Assembly: GCF_003052515.2 (NCBI RefSeq)
Contig: NZ_QARE02000003.1
Span: 310,001 to 374,000, forward strand
Reading direction: 5' to 3'
DNA from: Pseudomonas sp. RIT409
Lineage (GTDB): Bacteria; Pseudomonadota; Gammaproteobacteria; Pseudomonadales; Pseudomonadaceae
DNA: 64,000 nt
In this document: one piece after another, positions 55,083 to 62,810 of the stretch
Numbering within the stretch: position 1 is the first letter of the stretch
How the letters are laid out: every line of letters begins with the position of its first letter
The notes under the pieces: model-generated
Told to the model about the DNA's origin: nothing
Database searches by the model: none
What the model saw: only the letters and a program-made list of their open reading frames with translations
Program-made: the position numbers and the translations under genes

Positions 55083-55697
55083 TCAGGCCATTTCGGCCTT
55101 CGCCATGGCAATCCTGGCCTTGACCTCTTGCTCGGCGATCTGCTGCTCCTGTTTCTGCTGTTGCAACTCGGCGACTTTCTTGTCCACGGCCGCCTGCTGC
55201 TCGGGCGTCATCTTGTCGTACTCCTCCTTCGAGACACCGGTCAATTGCTGGCGCATTTTCTCGGCATCGGTCTGGTTCATGTACGCCAAGAACCTTGCCT
55301 GGGCAAAGGTGCTGGAAGCGCCGCCATCACTGACGCCATCGACGGCCGCCATTTCCTGATCAACCGTTTGACTCACGCTGTCCGAGGCCGCCACCTGCTT
55401 GTCGCTGCTGGCGGAGAACGCCGCAGCGGCTGCTGCCTTGTCGTCGTCCGACACCGAAGCGGTGGTGTTGGCCAGCGCTGCTTTGAGGTTCACCATCATT
55501 TTGGCGAAGGACTCGTTGTAGCCTGAGTCGTTGCTGCTCTGGGTCGAGCCGTCAGCGATGTTCGCCACGCCTGTCACCGGCGCCGATGCGCCCGCCAATG
55601 CCGCGGCGGTGTACGCATCCCGGTCTGTCGTGTCGTGCGGCGTGTGAGACACGACTCTGGACACGAAATGCTGAATGGCACTGCTGCCAATGATCAT
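55083..55697 (-). CDS. Hypothetical 204-aa protein with sigma-54 promoter; possible type III secreted protein
   Basis: No family recognised. The 204-residue product has no Cys and no Trp, and is rich in Ala, Ser, Asp and Gln. The N terminus MIIGSSAIQHFVSRVVS is amphipathic with Ile at position 3 and no acidic residue until position 22; residues 25-120 are low-complexity (TAAALAGASAP, DDKAAAAAAFSAS); the last 55 residues form a charged coiled coil (PEQQAAVDKKVAELQQQKQ). There is no Sec signal. Translation starts from a very strong site (AAGGAGGTG, 4 bases before ATG). A consensus sigma-54 promoter lies 42 bases upstream. HrpR/HrpS-like activators are encoded 2-4 kb away. Confidence 0.75.
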   Translation of the reverse strand: MIIGSSAIQHFVSRVVSHTPHDTTDRDAYTAAALAGASAPVTGVANIADGSTQSSNDSGYNESFAKMMVNLKAALANTTASVSDDDKAAAAAAFSASSDKQVAASDSVSQTVDQEMAAVDGVSDGGASSTFAQARFLAYMNQTDAEKMRQQLTGVSKEEYDKMTPEQQAAVDKKVAELQQQKQEQQIAEQEVKARIAMAKAEMA

Positions 55698-55998
55698 CTT
55701 TCACCTCCTTATCAGGTCATCGATGCGAAGGGGGTGCAGCAAAAGCAGTGCCATATGAGCTGAGAGACGCCGTGCGCCCCGTGCGGGTGAGTTTCACCGA
55801 TCGATGCCCCCTCGGCGAGGGCCTGGCGCACGGCCCTTTGTTGCCGCTGGCGGCAGCCGCTGGCCGCCCCTCACGTGGGGCGGCAAACTCGCTCTCTCGC
55901 CGGATGACCGGGCGCTCATCCCGTGTACCTCTCGGGCACAGCGCCAGGTGACGCGAAAAAAACGTCTGCCAGGGTCACGGGGCGAGCGGGAAGAACAC
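55698..55998. other. Intergenic region with sigma-54 promoter
   Basis: 300 bases between the hypothetical gene and the HxlR gene, both on the minus strand. It holds the sigma-54 promoter at 55739-55753. Farther upstream a short inverted repeat GGTGA-GTT-TCACC lies at 55786-55798, at about -60 to -70, where an enhancer-binding protein could sit. Nothing else is supported. Confidence 0.5.
55739..55753 (-). promoter_or_regulatory. Sigma-54 promoter (-24/-12)
   Basis: On the minus strand the sequence is TGGCAC-TGCTT-TTGC followed by T, an exact match to the TGGCAC-N5-TTGCW consensus with correct GG-GC spacing. The predicted start is about 55727, leaving a 30-base leader with a strong ribosome site before the 204-codon gene. 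Confidence 0.8.
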
Positions 55999-56358
55999 TT
56001 ATCGCGGCGGGTTTTGTGCCTGCAGCAGCAGACCCCAGTCACGCAAGGAGGCGACCACCGGACCCACCTCGCGACCTTTGGCAGTCAGCAAGTATTCCAG
56101 GCGCGGCGGGTGCTGCTCATACATACGACGCTCGATCAAGCCATGGGCTTCGAGCGCCTTGAGCCGCGTGGACAGCGTGCTCGGCGCACAGCCCTTGAGC
56201 GACGCCTGCAGGTCCTGAAAGCGGCGAGCGGGGTTGCGCAGGAGGTCTCGCAGAATGAGGATGACCCAGCGTTCGCCGATCACGTCCAGCGCAGTCATCA
56301 CCGGGCAAAAGGCGTAGGTGGGAAAGGTTTCCGAGGGGTCGAGTTCGATGTCAGGCAT
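55999..56358 (-). CDS. HxlR-family transcriptional regulator
   Basis: A 119-residue winged-helix regulator of the HxlR/MarR-like group. Start at MPDIELDPSETF; the frame is open upstream without similarity. The family's N-terminal Cys is in TYAFCPVMTALDVIGERW (residue about 17), followed by ILRDLLRNPARRFQDLQASLKGCAPSTLSTRLKALE (recognition helix) and the wing RLEYLLTAKGRE. Members respond to electrophiles or aldehydes. Target unknown. Confidence 0.92.
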   Translation of the reverse strand: MPDIELDPSETFPTYAFCPVMTALDVIGERWVILILRDLLRNPARRFQDLQASLKGCAPSTLSTRLKALEAHGLIERRMYEQHPPRLEYLLTAKGREVGPVVASLRDWGLLLQAQNPPR

Positions 56359-56434
56359 GGGTCGGAGTCTAGCAAGGGTCTGCCGGGCAGGAAAGCTTGA
56401 GGCCTGGCAGACCGACCGAGTCTGCCGCCACGGG

Positions 56435-57559
56435 TCATGCCACCGCCGTGCGGTTACGGCCCTGCGCCTTGGCGCAGAACAGCGCCTTGTCGGCGTCATT
56501 GAGCAACGTCTGGAACGTCTGATCACGGGCCGTCATCGTTGCAACACCCAGGCTGGCGGTGATGACCTCGCCGTGATCGCAAGTCAATCGAGCGATGGCA
56601 TCGCGCAACTGCTCAGCTCGCTTCTGCGCGTCGTCAGCCGCGGCATCGGTCAGCAGCAGCGCGAACTCTTCGCCGCCGAGCCGGCCGCTGATGTCGACGT
56701 CCCGAACCGAGTCGCGGATGGCCGCGCCGATCTGCCGCAGCACCTGGTCCCCCGCCTGGTGGCCGTACGAGTCGTTGATCCGCTTGAAGTGATCGATATC
56801 CAACATCACCACGCTCAGCGCCAGACAGTGGCGCTTGCAATGGTCGAAGGTCTTCTCGGCCTGCCTTATAAAAGCCCGGCGGTTTTTCAAGCCCGTGAGT
56901 TCGTCGGTTTGCGCAGCATGGCTGGCGAGGCGGTGGGCATATTCCATTTCCCGCGTCGTGTAGAAAGCTCTTTCCATGGCTTCCGAGAGTTTGCGCGTTG
57001 CGCTAACCACGAAAGAGGCGAACACCAGAGACGCCACGGCCATGCCGACCTGAATGCCACCCGGCTGGCACAATAGCCACAATGTGCAGGGCAGCAGCAC
57101 AAGGCCGATGGCGACGATGGTCATGGACCGGTAAGCCGAGTAACAGGACACCGCACTCACCGACATACCCACGGCGAATAACAGCACCAACGCCTGCGTC
57201 ACCACGTCCACCGGCCCCATCAGTGATACGGCGCCACCGCCCCAGATGCCCGCGGACAAGGCCAGGGTGAGCCAATACTTCATCTCCCAACGTTCCGGCG
57301 TGCGCAGGTTGAGCGGGCTGCGGAACCACGCCCAGAGCAACAGCCCGCGCAGCAGCGTCGAGCCGCTGAGCAGGGACAGCCAGGTAATGACCAGCGCGTG
57401 GTCAACGCGCGCCCAGCACAAGCCGCTCAGCATCAGCGCGCCTAGCAGGCTGCCGGTCACCGAGAACACGCTTTGGCGAAACAGCAAATGCAAACGATCC
57501 GCTCTGACCTGAGCGTTTATCAGGCCATCGCGCTCGTGTTGAAACTCTAGGAGATACAT
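56435..57559 (-). CDS. Diguanylate cyclase, membrane-bound
   Basis: A 374-residue GGDEF enzyme. Residues 30-190 contain about six hydrophobic helices forming an MHYT/MASE-like membrane sensor of unassigned family. The catalytic domain begins near DELTGLKNRRAFIRQ (residue 220). The active site is GGEEF in ISGRLGGEEFALL, an accepted catalytic form. An inhibitory RxxD site (RDVD) lies five residues before it. It makes cyclic di-GMP under product inhibition. It lies 177 bases downstream of the hrpS-like gene on the same strand. Confidence 0.93.
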   Translation of the reverse strand: MYLLEFQHERDGLINAQVRADRLHLLFRQSVFSVTGSLLGALMLSGLCWARVDHALVITWLSLLSGSTLLRGLLLWAWFRSPLNLRTPERWEMKYWLTLALSAGIWGGGAVSLMGPVDVVTQALVLLFAVGMSVSAVSCYSAYRSMTIVAIGLVLLPCTLWLLCQPGGIQVGMAVASLVFASFVVSATRKLSEAMERAFYTTREMEYAHRLASHAAQTDELTGLKNRRAFIRQAEKTFDHCKRHCLALSVVMLDIDHFKRINDSYGHQAGDQVLRQIGAAIRDSVRDVDISGRLGGEEFALLLTDAAADDAQKRAEQLRDAIARLTCDHGEVITASLGVATMTARDQTFQTLLNDADKALFCAKAQGRNRTAVA

Positions 57560-57736
57560 CGGATAGGCCTGCCTACGTCACCCTGACTGACAGAGATTGT
57601 GGCACCCTGCCATAACGCTAGACAACGTGCCAAGCGATAAACGAAGAAGAAAGGACGGTGAAAGCGCTAACGCCCGTTACATTACCCTCGAAACGCGCCT
57701 CCATTTCCCGCCCTGCATCCGAATGAGGGGCTCCCT

Positions 57737-58648
57737 TCAGACGTCCAACTCCTTCATGCGGTGATAGAGCGTGCGCCGGGGAATGTTCAACTCCTGACTC
57801 ACGGCATCGATGCTGTTGTTGTGACGCTTGAGGGCGGCCTGGATCAAGACCTTCTCGATCACCCGCAGCTGTGACTTGAGCCCAGTCGACGATTCGGTTT
57901 CTTCCTCTGTCGCGCTGCCAAGCAGCGGTACACCCAATACGAAGCGCTTGGCGGACGATTTCAGTTCCCGGATGTTGCCCGGCCAGTCGTGGTTCAACAG
58001 GACATGGCTCAGCACCGTCCCAACCTCAGGCATGGCCAGCCCTGCATCCCTCGCCGCAGCCAGGGCAAAGCGGCGAAATAAAGGCAAAATCCGTTCGCGG
58101 CGGGCACGCAAGGGGGGAAGCTTGAGCGTCAATACGTTAAGACGGAAATAGAGATCTCGACGAAAACGCCCCGCCTCCACCAGTTCGTCCAGCGAATGCT
58201 GCGCGGACGCGATGATGCACACGTCCAAGGCAATCGGGGACGTTGAACCGAGCCGCTCCACGGACCGAGTCTCCAGCACCCGCAACAGCTTGGCTTGCAA
58301 ACTCAAGGGCATGCTGTCTATTTCGTCGAGGTACAGCGTTCCGCCTTGGGCGGCTTCGATATAGCCAACCCGGGAACGGTCCGCGCCGGTGTAAGCCCCG
58401 GTAACGACGCCAAACAACTCGCTTTCCGCCAGCGATTCCGGAATTGCCGCGCAGTTCATCGCGACCAGCCGCCCCTTGCGCCCGGACAACTCGTGGATGC
58501 GCTGGGCCGCGGTGTCCTTCCCGGTACCGGTTTCGCCCGACAGCAGCACGTCAATCCCCAGTTGCGAAATGCTTTGAGCCACGACCGTCAGGTTCGGCAG
58601 ATGACGATCGTCCTCCAATTGCTCATCGAAAAAATCGTACACACTCAT
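57737..58648 (-). CDS. hrpS: Sigma-54 enhancer-binding protein HrpS-like
   Basis: A 303-residue stand-alone AAA+ activator with no N-terminal receiver, closely matching HrpS of P. syringae as I know it. Walker A is SGETGTGKDT (38-46). The sigma-54 contact loop is GAYTGADRSR, where HrpS has GAYTGADRSRMG. Walker B is LYLDEIDSM, the arginine-finger region is FRRDLYFRLNVLTLKLPPLR, and WPGNIREL is conserved. A Fis-type helix-turn-helix ends it (AVSQELNIPRRTLYHRMKEL). HrpS forms a hetero-hexamer with HrpR to open the hrpL promoter. The hrpA gene that follows hrpS in P. syringae is absent. Confidence 0.88.
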   Translation of the reverse strand: MSVYDFFDEQLEDDRHLPNLTVVAQSISQLGIDVLLSGETGTGKDTAAQRIHELSGRKGRLVAMNCAAIPESLAESELFGVVTGAYTGADRSRVGYIEAAQGGTLYLDEIDSMPLSLQAKLLRVLETRSVERLGSTSPIALDVCIIASAQHSLDELVEAGRFRRDLYFRLNVLTLKLPPLRARRERILPLFRRFALAAARDAGLAMPEVGTVLSHVLLNHDWPGNIRELKSSAKRFVLGVPLLGSATEEETESSTGLKSQLRVIEKVLIQAALKRHNNSIDAVSQELNIPRRTLYHRMKELDV

Positions 58649-58735
58649 TCACGACCTCTGGCAGTTCAAGCGCCGGCAGCCTCACGGGCATAGCAGACCT
58701 TTGACACGGATCACGAGACCACAAGGCTTGCGCGA

Positions 58736-59683
58736 TTAAGACAGCAAGGGGTCGGCCGCGCCTTGGCACGACAGGCCCAGTTCCTTCATACGGTGGTACA
58801 GCGTCCGGCGAGGAATCTCGAGTTCCTGCAGCACGGCATCCAGGCGATGCTTGTGACGCTTCAAGGCGTCCTCGATGAGCATCTTCTCGATCACCCGCAA
58901 CTGGGTTTTCAGCCCCGTCTCAGGATCGCGGTCCGGCTCGATGTCGGCGCCCAGCAGCGGAAACCCGAGAACGAAACGCTTGGCCGCTGATTTCAGCTCA
59001 CGGATGTTGCCCGGCCAGGCATGGCTGAGCAGCAACTGCACGAGACCGTTACTCAATACAGGCACCGCGCGGCCAAATTCGCGAGCGATCGTCTGGGTGA
59101 ACTGGTCGAACAACGGCAAAATCTGTTCGCGGCGATTGCGCAGGGCTGGCGTTTGAATGGTCAGCACGTTGAGCCGGAAAAACAGATCACGACGAAAATG
59201 CCCTTGTTCCACGAGTTCATCCAGCGGCCTCTGAGATGAGGCGATGACCCGCAGGTCTACCGGAATGAAGGTAGTGGAGCCCAACCGCTCGATGCCTCGA
59301 GTTTCCAGGATCCTCAACAGCTTGGCCTGTAGGCTCAGCGGCATGCTGTCGATCTCGTCCAGATAGAGGGTGCCGCCGCTGGACGCCTCGATGTACCCCT
59401 CTCGCGCACGGTTGACCCCGGTGTAGGCGCCATTCACCACGCCGAACAGTTGACTCTCGGCCAGCCCCTCAGGGATGGCGGCGCAGTTCATGCCAACGAA
59501 GGCACCGGTGCGACCTGACAGCGCGTGAACACACTTGGCCAGCGTATCCTTCCCCGTTCCGGTTTCACCGCACAACAACAGATCCATACTCAAGTTCGCA
59601 GTGTTCATTGCGATCTGATGAATATCGAGTGCTGCGTTTCCCCCAAATGACGCCCAACCGCTTACATCGATTTCTTCCTTCAT
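58736..59683 (-). CDS. hrpR: Sigma-54 enhancer-binding protein HrpR-like
   Basis: A 315-residue AAA+ activator, paralogue of the next gene and a clear HrpR type. It shows CGETGTGKDTL (39-47), MNCAAIPEGLAESQLFGVVN, the GAYTGVNRAREGYIEASSGG loop region (HrpR has GAFTGVCRAREGYIEASSGG), LYLDEIDSMPL, ELVEQGHFRRDLFFRLNVLT and the C-terminal helix-turn-helix ELEIPRRTLYHRMKELG. It has a GAGAGG ribosome site. The 87-base gap to hrpS suggests cotranscription. HrpR and HrpS usually need each other for activity; both look intact. Confidence 0.88.
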   Translation of the reverse strand: MKEEIDVSGWASFGGNAALDIHQIAMNTANLSMDLLLCGETGTGKDTLAKCVHALSGRTGAFVGMNCAAIPEGLAESQLFGVVNGAYTGVNRAREGYIEASSGGTLYLDEIDSMPLSLQAKLLRILETRGIERLGSTTFIPVDLRVIASSQRPLDELVEQGHFRRDLFFRLNVLTIQTPALRNRREQILPLFDQFTQTIAREFGRAVPVLSNGLVQLLLSHAWPGNIRELKSAAKRFVLGFPLLGADIEPDRDPETGLKTQLRVIEKMLIEDALKRHKHRLDAVLQELEIPRRTLYHRMKELGLSCQGAADPLLS

Positions 59684-60249
59684 CGATACCTCTCAAGTGG
59701 GTGCAAGCGAGTTATTAGTATCACGCTTTACAAAGGCAGCAATATTTAATTTTAGTTCCCGTACTTGATGAGAACCCTGTCACAGCTCAGTAAGTGATAT
59801 CAGTATGATTTCACTGAAACCTTTACCCCTGTCCGAGGCTGCCGTTCAAACGTTTATTTAAAATTTCAGCTTGCCTTATTTTGCGGGTTGACTTAATGGG
59901 AATCCGACCACAGCACAGGATATCGAAATCGATTTATACCCTTTGATATCAATGACTTACGGCACTTTATTGTCAATTCTTCCATGCTCGTCCAAGCCCG
60001 CGCCGATGAGTCAGACCGGGTCACGAGATGTTTACCCTTATCTTAAGCAATCGCTCTCATGCCGAGCGCAAACCGAGAAAGCTTTATATATCAGCGGCAC
60101 ATTAAAGATTAAAAAAAAAGCCACCCCGAAGTTTTAAATTATCCTGATCAGCAGTTGAAATGACCTGTCAGAAATTTCCGAGCGTGCGCTTTCTTAAATA
60201 AATTAATTCAGACACATCGAAAGCGCGCCCGAAGATTAATCAACTCATG

Positions 60250-60289
60250 CGTTCGGAAAACCAACTAAGCCTATTCGGTTTTCCGAACG
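60250..60289. repeat. 13-bp perfect inverted repeat
   Basis: Arms CGTTCGGAAAACC (60250-60262) and GGTTTTCCGAACG (60277-60289), perfect, with a 14-base spacer. It lies in the AT-rich stretch upstream of hrpR. It could be a regulator binding site, a stem-loop in a leader RNA, or a mobile-element remnant. Confidence 0.8.
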
Positions 60290-60313
60290 AAACATGGACG
60301 GGTGTTAGATCAT

Positions 60314-60347
60314 GGCGCGAAGCCCCCATTTTTAGGGGGGCTGGCGC
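60314..60347. repeat. GC-rich inverted repeat
   Basis: An imperfect stem built from GGCGC..AGCCCCC and GGGGGCT.GGCGCC with an 8-base loop (ATTTTTAG). There is no T tract after either arm, so it is not a standard terminator. Confidence 0.6.
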
Positions 60348-60737
60348 CTCACTCAGGTCAGACTTTCGATGAGCACCTGCTAAATCGTTTGTGCATCGAA
60401 GCGACGCCGGGCCCTTGGGATCCAACTAAGATGGCCATCTGGAAGTGTGGTGGGAGCATGTCGCCGCATTCATTAGTAGGCTAACGACCAAGAAAACGAT
60501 GTTTCAGGATATGTCGAACTAAGCCACTTCCCATGGTATCGACGTAGGGTTGCGCGGGTCGCAAAAAGTTCACCGCAAAAAACAGGCTTCTACAGCGATA
60601 ATTGCCGTTACTGAACGCTTGTCGGAACGTCAGCAAAAATGTCGGCGAAAAATCGCCCCGTTTCGGTGCTTCGCGCGAGGGAATCGCGCATTTTTGCGCA
60701 GGTTCGAATCATTCCACTGGTGGCGAAGAGGCCGGCT

Positions 60738-61850
60738 TCAGGGCAGCGACCTGACGGACGGTGTCACCGGGGTGCCGCTGACAGCCAGTGCTTCGCCTTG
60801 CGCTGGGCTCAACCTGGCAAGGCCCGCCTTGACCTGACTCGCCTGTTCCCTGGGTACCAGCAAATGTGCGGGGCCGTCCACCGTTCGTTGCCGCAGGAAC
60901 GCTGGGTTGAGCCTCAAGAGCACCGCTTCGTCGATTCCCGCCGTGGAGGCCAGTTGTCGAAGGTCCACGGGGCGGGACAGTTCGATGGCCATGAAATAAG
61001 GCGAATTGGCCACAGGGTTGAGGTCGACCCCGTACGCGCCCGGCTCGCGTACCAACATCGAGAGCGCGAGCAACCGGGGCACGTAGTCTTGTGTTTCTCG
61101 CGGCAGACTCAAATGCCAATAGTCGGTGGGCAAACCGCGTTGTCGATTGGCGGCAATGGCGCGCCCCACCGTACCTTCACCGGCGTTATAGGCGGCCATC
61201 GCCAGCAGCCAGTCTCCGTCGAATTGGTCATGCAGCCGAGTCAGGTAGTCCATCGCCGCTTTGCTGGACGCGACCACGTCGCGCCGCCCGTCGTACCACG
61301 CCGTCTGCCGCAGATTGAAATCACGACCGGTGGCCGCCATGAACTGCCAAAGACCGGCGGCATCCCGTACTGAATTGGCTTGAGGGTTGTAGGCGCTTTC
61401 CACGATGGGCAGCAATGCCAGTTCGGGAGGCATGCCCCGAACGTCCAGGCTCTCGGCGATGAAATGCAGATAAGGGCCCGCCCGCAGACTGGCAGTGCGC
61501 AAAAACCCCGGCTTGCTCAGCAGCCAGTCGCGCTGACGTTCGATACGCGCATTCAGGCCGTTCTGGTCCACCAGGGTGAACCCCTGCCCCAACCGACCCC
61601 AGATGTCGTTGCCATCGTACGCCACGGGAACGGCGCGCCTTGGCGCGACGTCCCTTTCGGACGAGCGGTTGAGGCCCGCCACCAGCCGGGGGGTGCGCTC
61701 CACCGACGGTGCAGGTGGATAGCCCACCATTGCCGAATAGTCGACTGCCTGACAGGCCGCCGTGCACATCAGCGTGACGCTCAGCGCGCTGCCGCGCAGT
61801 TGACGAAGGAACCTGAAGGGGGTGCTGAAGGGAAGCGGAACGGGTGGCAT
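60738..61850 (-). CDS. Lytic transglycosylase, MltD/HrpH-like
   Basis: A 370-residue GH23-type soluble/membrane lytic transglycosylase. The catalytic Glu lies in LLPIVESAYNPQANS (about residue 150), followed by GLWQFMAATG and AMAAYNAGEGTV, the three motifs of MltD-type enzymes. The C-terminal 60 residues resemble a LysM repeat. The N terminus is a signal sequence with a possible lipoprotein cysteine (VTLMCTAAC). I take ATG 61850 because an exact hrp box overlaps the longer alternative. It opens peptidoglycan. Its position beside hrpRS matches HrpH, which in P. syringae helps the type III machinery cross the wall. Confidence 0.85.
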   Translation of the reverse strand: MPPVPLPFSTPFRFLRQLRGSALSVTLMCTAACQAVDYSAMVGYPPAPSVERTPRLVAGLNRSSERDVAPRRAVPVAYDGNDIWGRLGQGFTLVDQNGLNARIERQRDWLLSKPGFLRTASLRAGPYLHFIAESLDVRGMPPELALLPIVESAYNPQANSVRDAAGLWQFMAATGRDFNLRQTAWYDGRRDVVASSKAAMDYLTRLHDQFDGDWLLAMAAYNAGEGTVGRAIAANRQRGLPTDYWHLSLPRETQDYVPRLLALSMLVREPGAYGVDLNPVANSPYFMAIELSRPVDLRQLASTAGIDEAVLLRLNPAFLRQRTVDGPAHLLVPREQASQVKAGLARLSPAQGEALAVSGTPVTPSVRSLP

Positions 61851-61878
61851 GGCGTGCGGGTCCGGAAAGCGATCTCCT

Positions 61879-61906
61879 TGGGTGGCCCGCGCGGCCAAGC
61901 GGTTCC
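61879..61906 (-). promoter_or_regulatory. hrp box (HrpL-type ECF sigma promoter)
   Basis: On the minus strand GGAACC (61906-61901), a 15-base spacer, then CCACCCA (61885-61879). This fits the published hrp-box consensus GGAACC-N15/16-CCACNNA at every fixed position. It ends 28 bases before the transglycosylase ATG at 61850 and points towards it. Confidence 0.8.
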
Positions 61907-61928
61907 CTGCGGTTACGCCAGCCGCGCA

Positions 61929-62810
61929 TCAGCCCTTCGACCAGCGTTCCACAGTGCGCACCAGTTCGGTGAGGTCCCGGTCGCCGCCATCCTGCTGAGC
62001 GGCGACGGCCCACAATTGCCGCGCAGCGTTGCCTAACCACATTGGCACGCCCAAGGCCTGGCACTCTTCCACTGCCAGCCCTATGTCCTTGCAGACGCTG
62101 GCAACCGGGAAGCCGAAATCAAAGCTCCCTGGCAGCACATGTTTGGGGAATTTGTCCAACGTGGCGCCGTTCTTGCCGCTGCCGGCATTGATCACCGCCA
62201 TCATCACCTCGGGGTCGAGCCCGCCTTTGACACCGGCCACGAAGGCCTCGCTGGTGATCGCGAACGCCGTGGTGGACAGCATGTTGTTCAGCAGCTTGAG
62301 CAGTTGCCCCTGCCCGGGCTGCTCGCCGACGATGAACACCTTGCCAAAGACGTCGAACAGCGGGCGCACGTGCTCGACCACGGCGGGCTTGCCCGCGATC
62401 ATCAGCGCCAGGGTGCCTTTGCTCGCGCCCGCAGCACCGCCACTCACGGGCGCGTCCACGGTTTCGATCCCGTGGGCGGCCAGACCGGCAGCGACCTCGC
62501 GTTCGGCACGCGAACCTACCGTCGATAGGTCCACAAGGATGCGCACCGCGCGTCCCTCGACGATCCCGCCGGCGCCCAGCGCCACGGTCTTGAAGATAGC
62601 CGGGCTCGGGAGGCTGGTGAAAATCACGGACGCCGTGTCCGCGACTTCTTTAACGCTCCCGGCGACCTGAGCACCGAGCGTGCCCAATTCAGCGACGGCA
62701 TTGGCATCCTGGTCATAGATGACCAAGGCATGTCCTTGCTCCAATAGACGGCGAGCCATGGGCCGCCCCATGACCCCCACGCCGATGAAGCCCAAGGGTT
62801 GATCAGCCAT
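61929..62810 (-). CDS. NAD(P)-dependent beta-hydroxyacid dehydrogenase
   Basis: A 293-residue member of the 3-hydroxyisobutyrate/tartronate-semialdehyde reductase family. Start at MADQPLGFIGVGVMGRPMARRL, which holds the Rossmann motif GxGxMGxPM (residues 8-16). The substrate motif DAPVSGGAAGASKGTLALM and the catalytic Lys in GQLLKLLNNMLS (about 170) are present. It overlaps the MmgE/PrpD gene by 8 bases, so they are translationally coupled in one catabolic unit. The substrate is uncertain. Confidence 0.92.
   Translation of the reverse strand: MADQPLGFIGVGVMGRPMARRLLEQGHALVIYDQDANAVAELGTLGAQVAGSVKEVADTASVIFTSLPSPAIFKTVALGAGGIVEGRAVRILVDLSTVGSRAEREVAAGLAAHGIETVDAPVSGGAAGASKGTLALMIAGKPAVVEHVRPLFDVFGKVFIVGEQPGQGQLLKLLNNMLSTTAFAITSEAFVAGVKGGLDPEVMMAVINAGSGKNGATLDKFPKHVLPGSFDFGFPVASVCKDIGLAVEECQALGVPMWLGNAARQLWAVAAQQDGGDRDLTELVRTVERWSKG

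Larger units (their letters stand above)
59684..60737. other. AT-rich gene-poor stretch between hrpR and the transglycosylase
   Basis: 1054 bases, markedly AT-richer than the rest of the window in 59700-60300. No convincing gene is seen; short frames (for example 59943-60137) lack similarity or ribosome sites. It carries the hrpR promoter zone, a 13-base perfect inverted repeat (60250-60289), a second GC-rich inverted repeat (60314-60347) and a small hairpin GCGCA-TTT-TGCGC near 60686. The composition suggests acquired or decayed DNA. Confidence 0.6.

Noticed and set aside
60685..60730. tRNA-like T-loop sequence GGTTCGAATC near an island boundary
   Set aside because: The flanking T-stem pairs at only three of five positions and no D-arm, anticodon arm or acceptor stem can be built around it.
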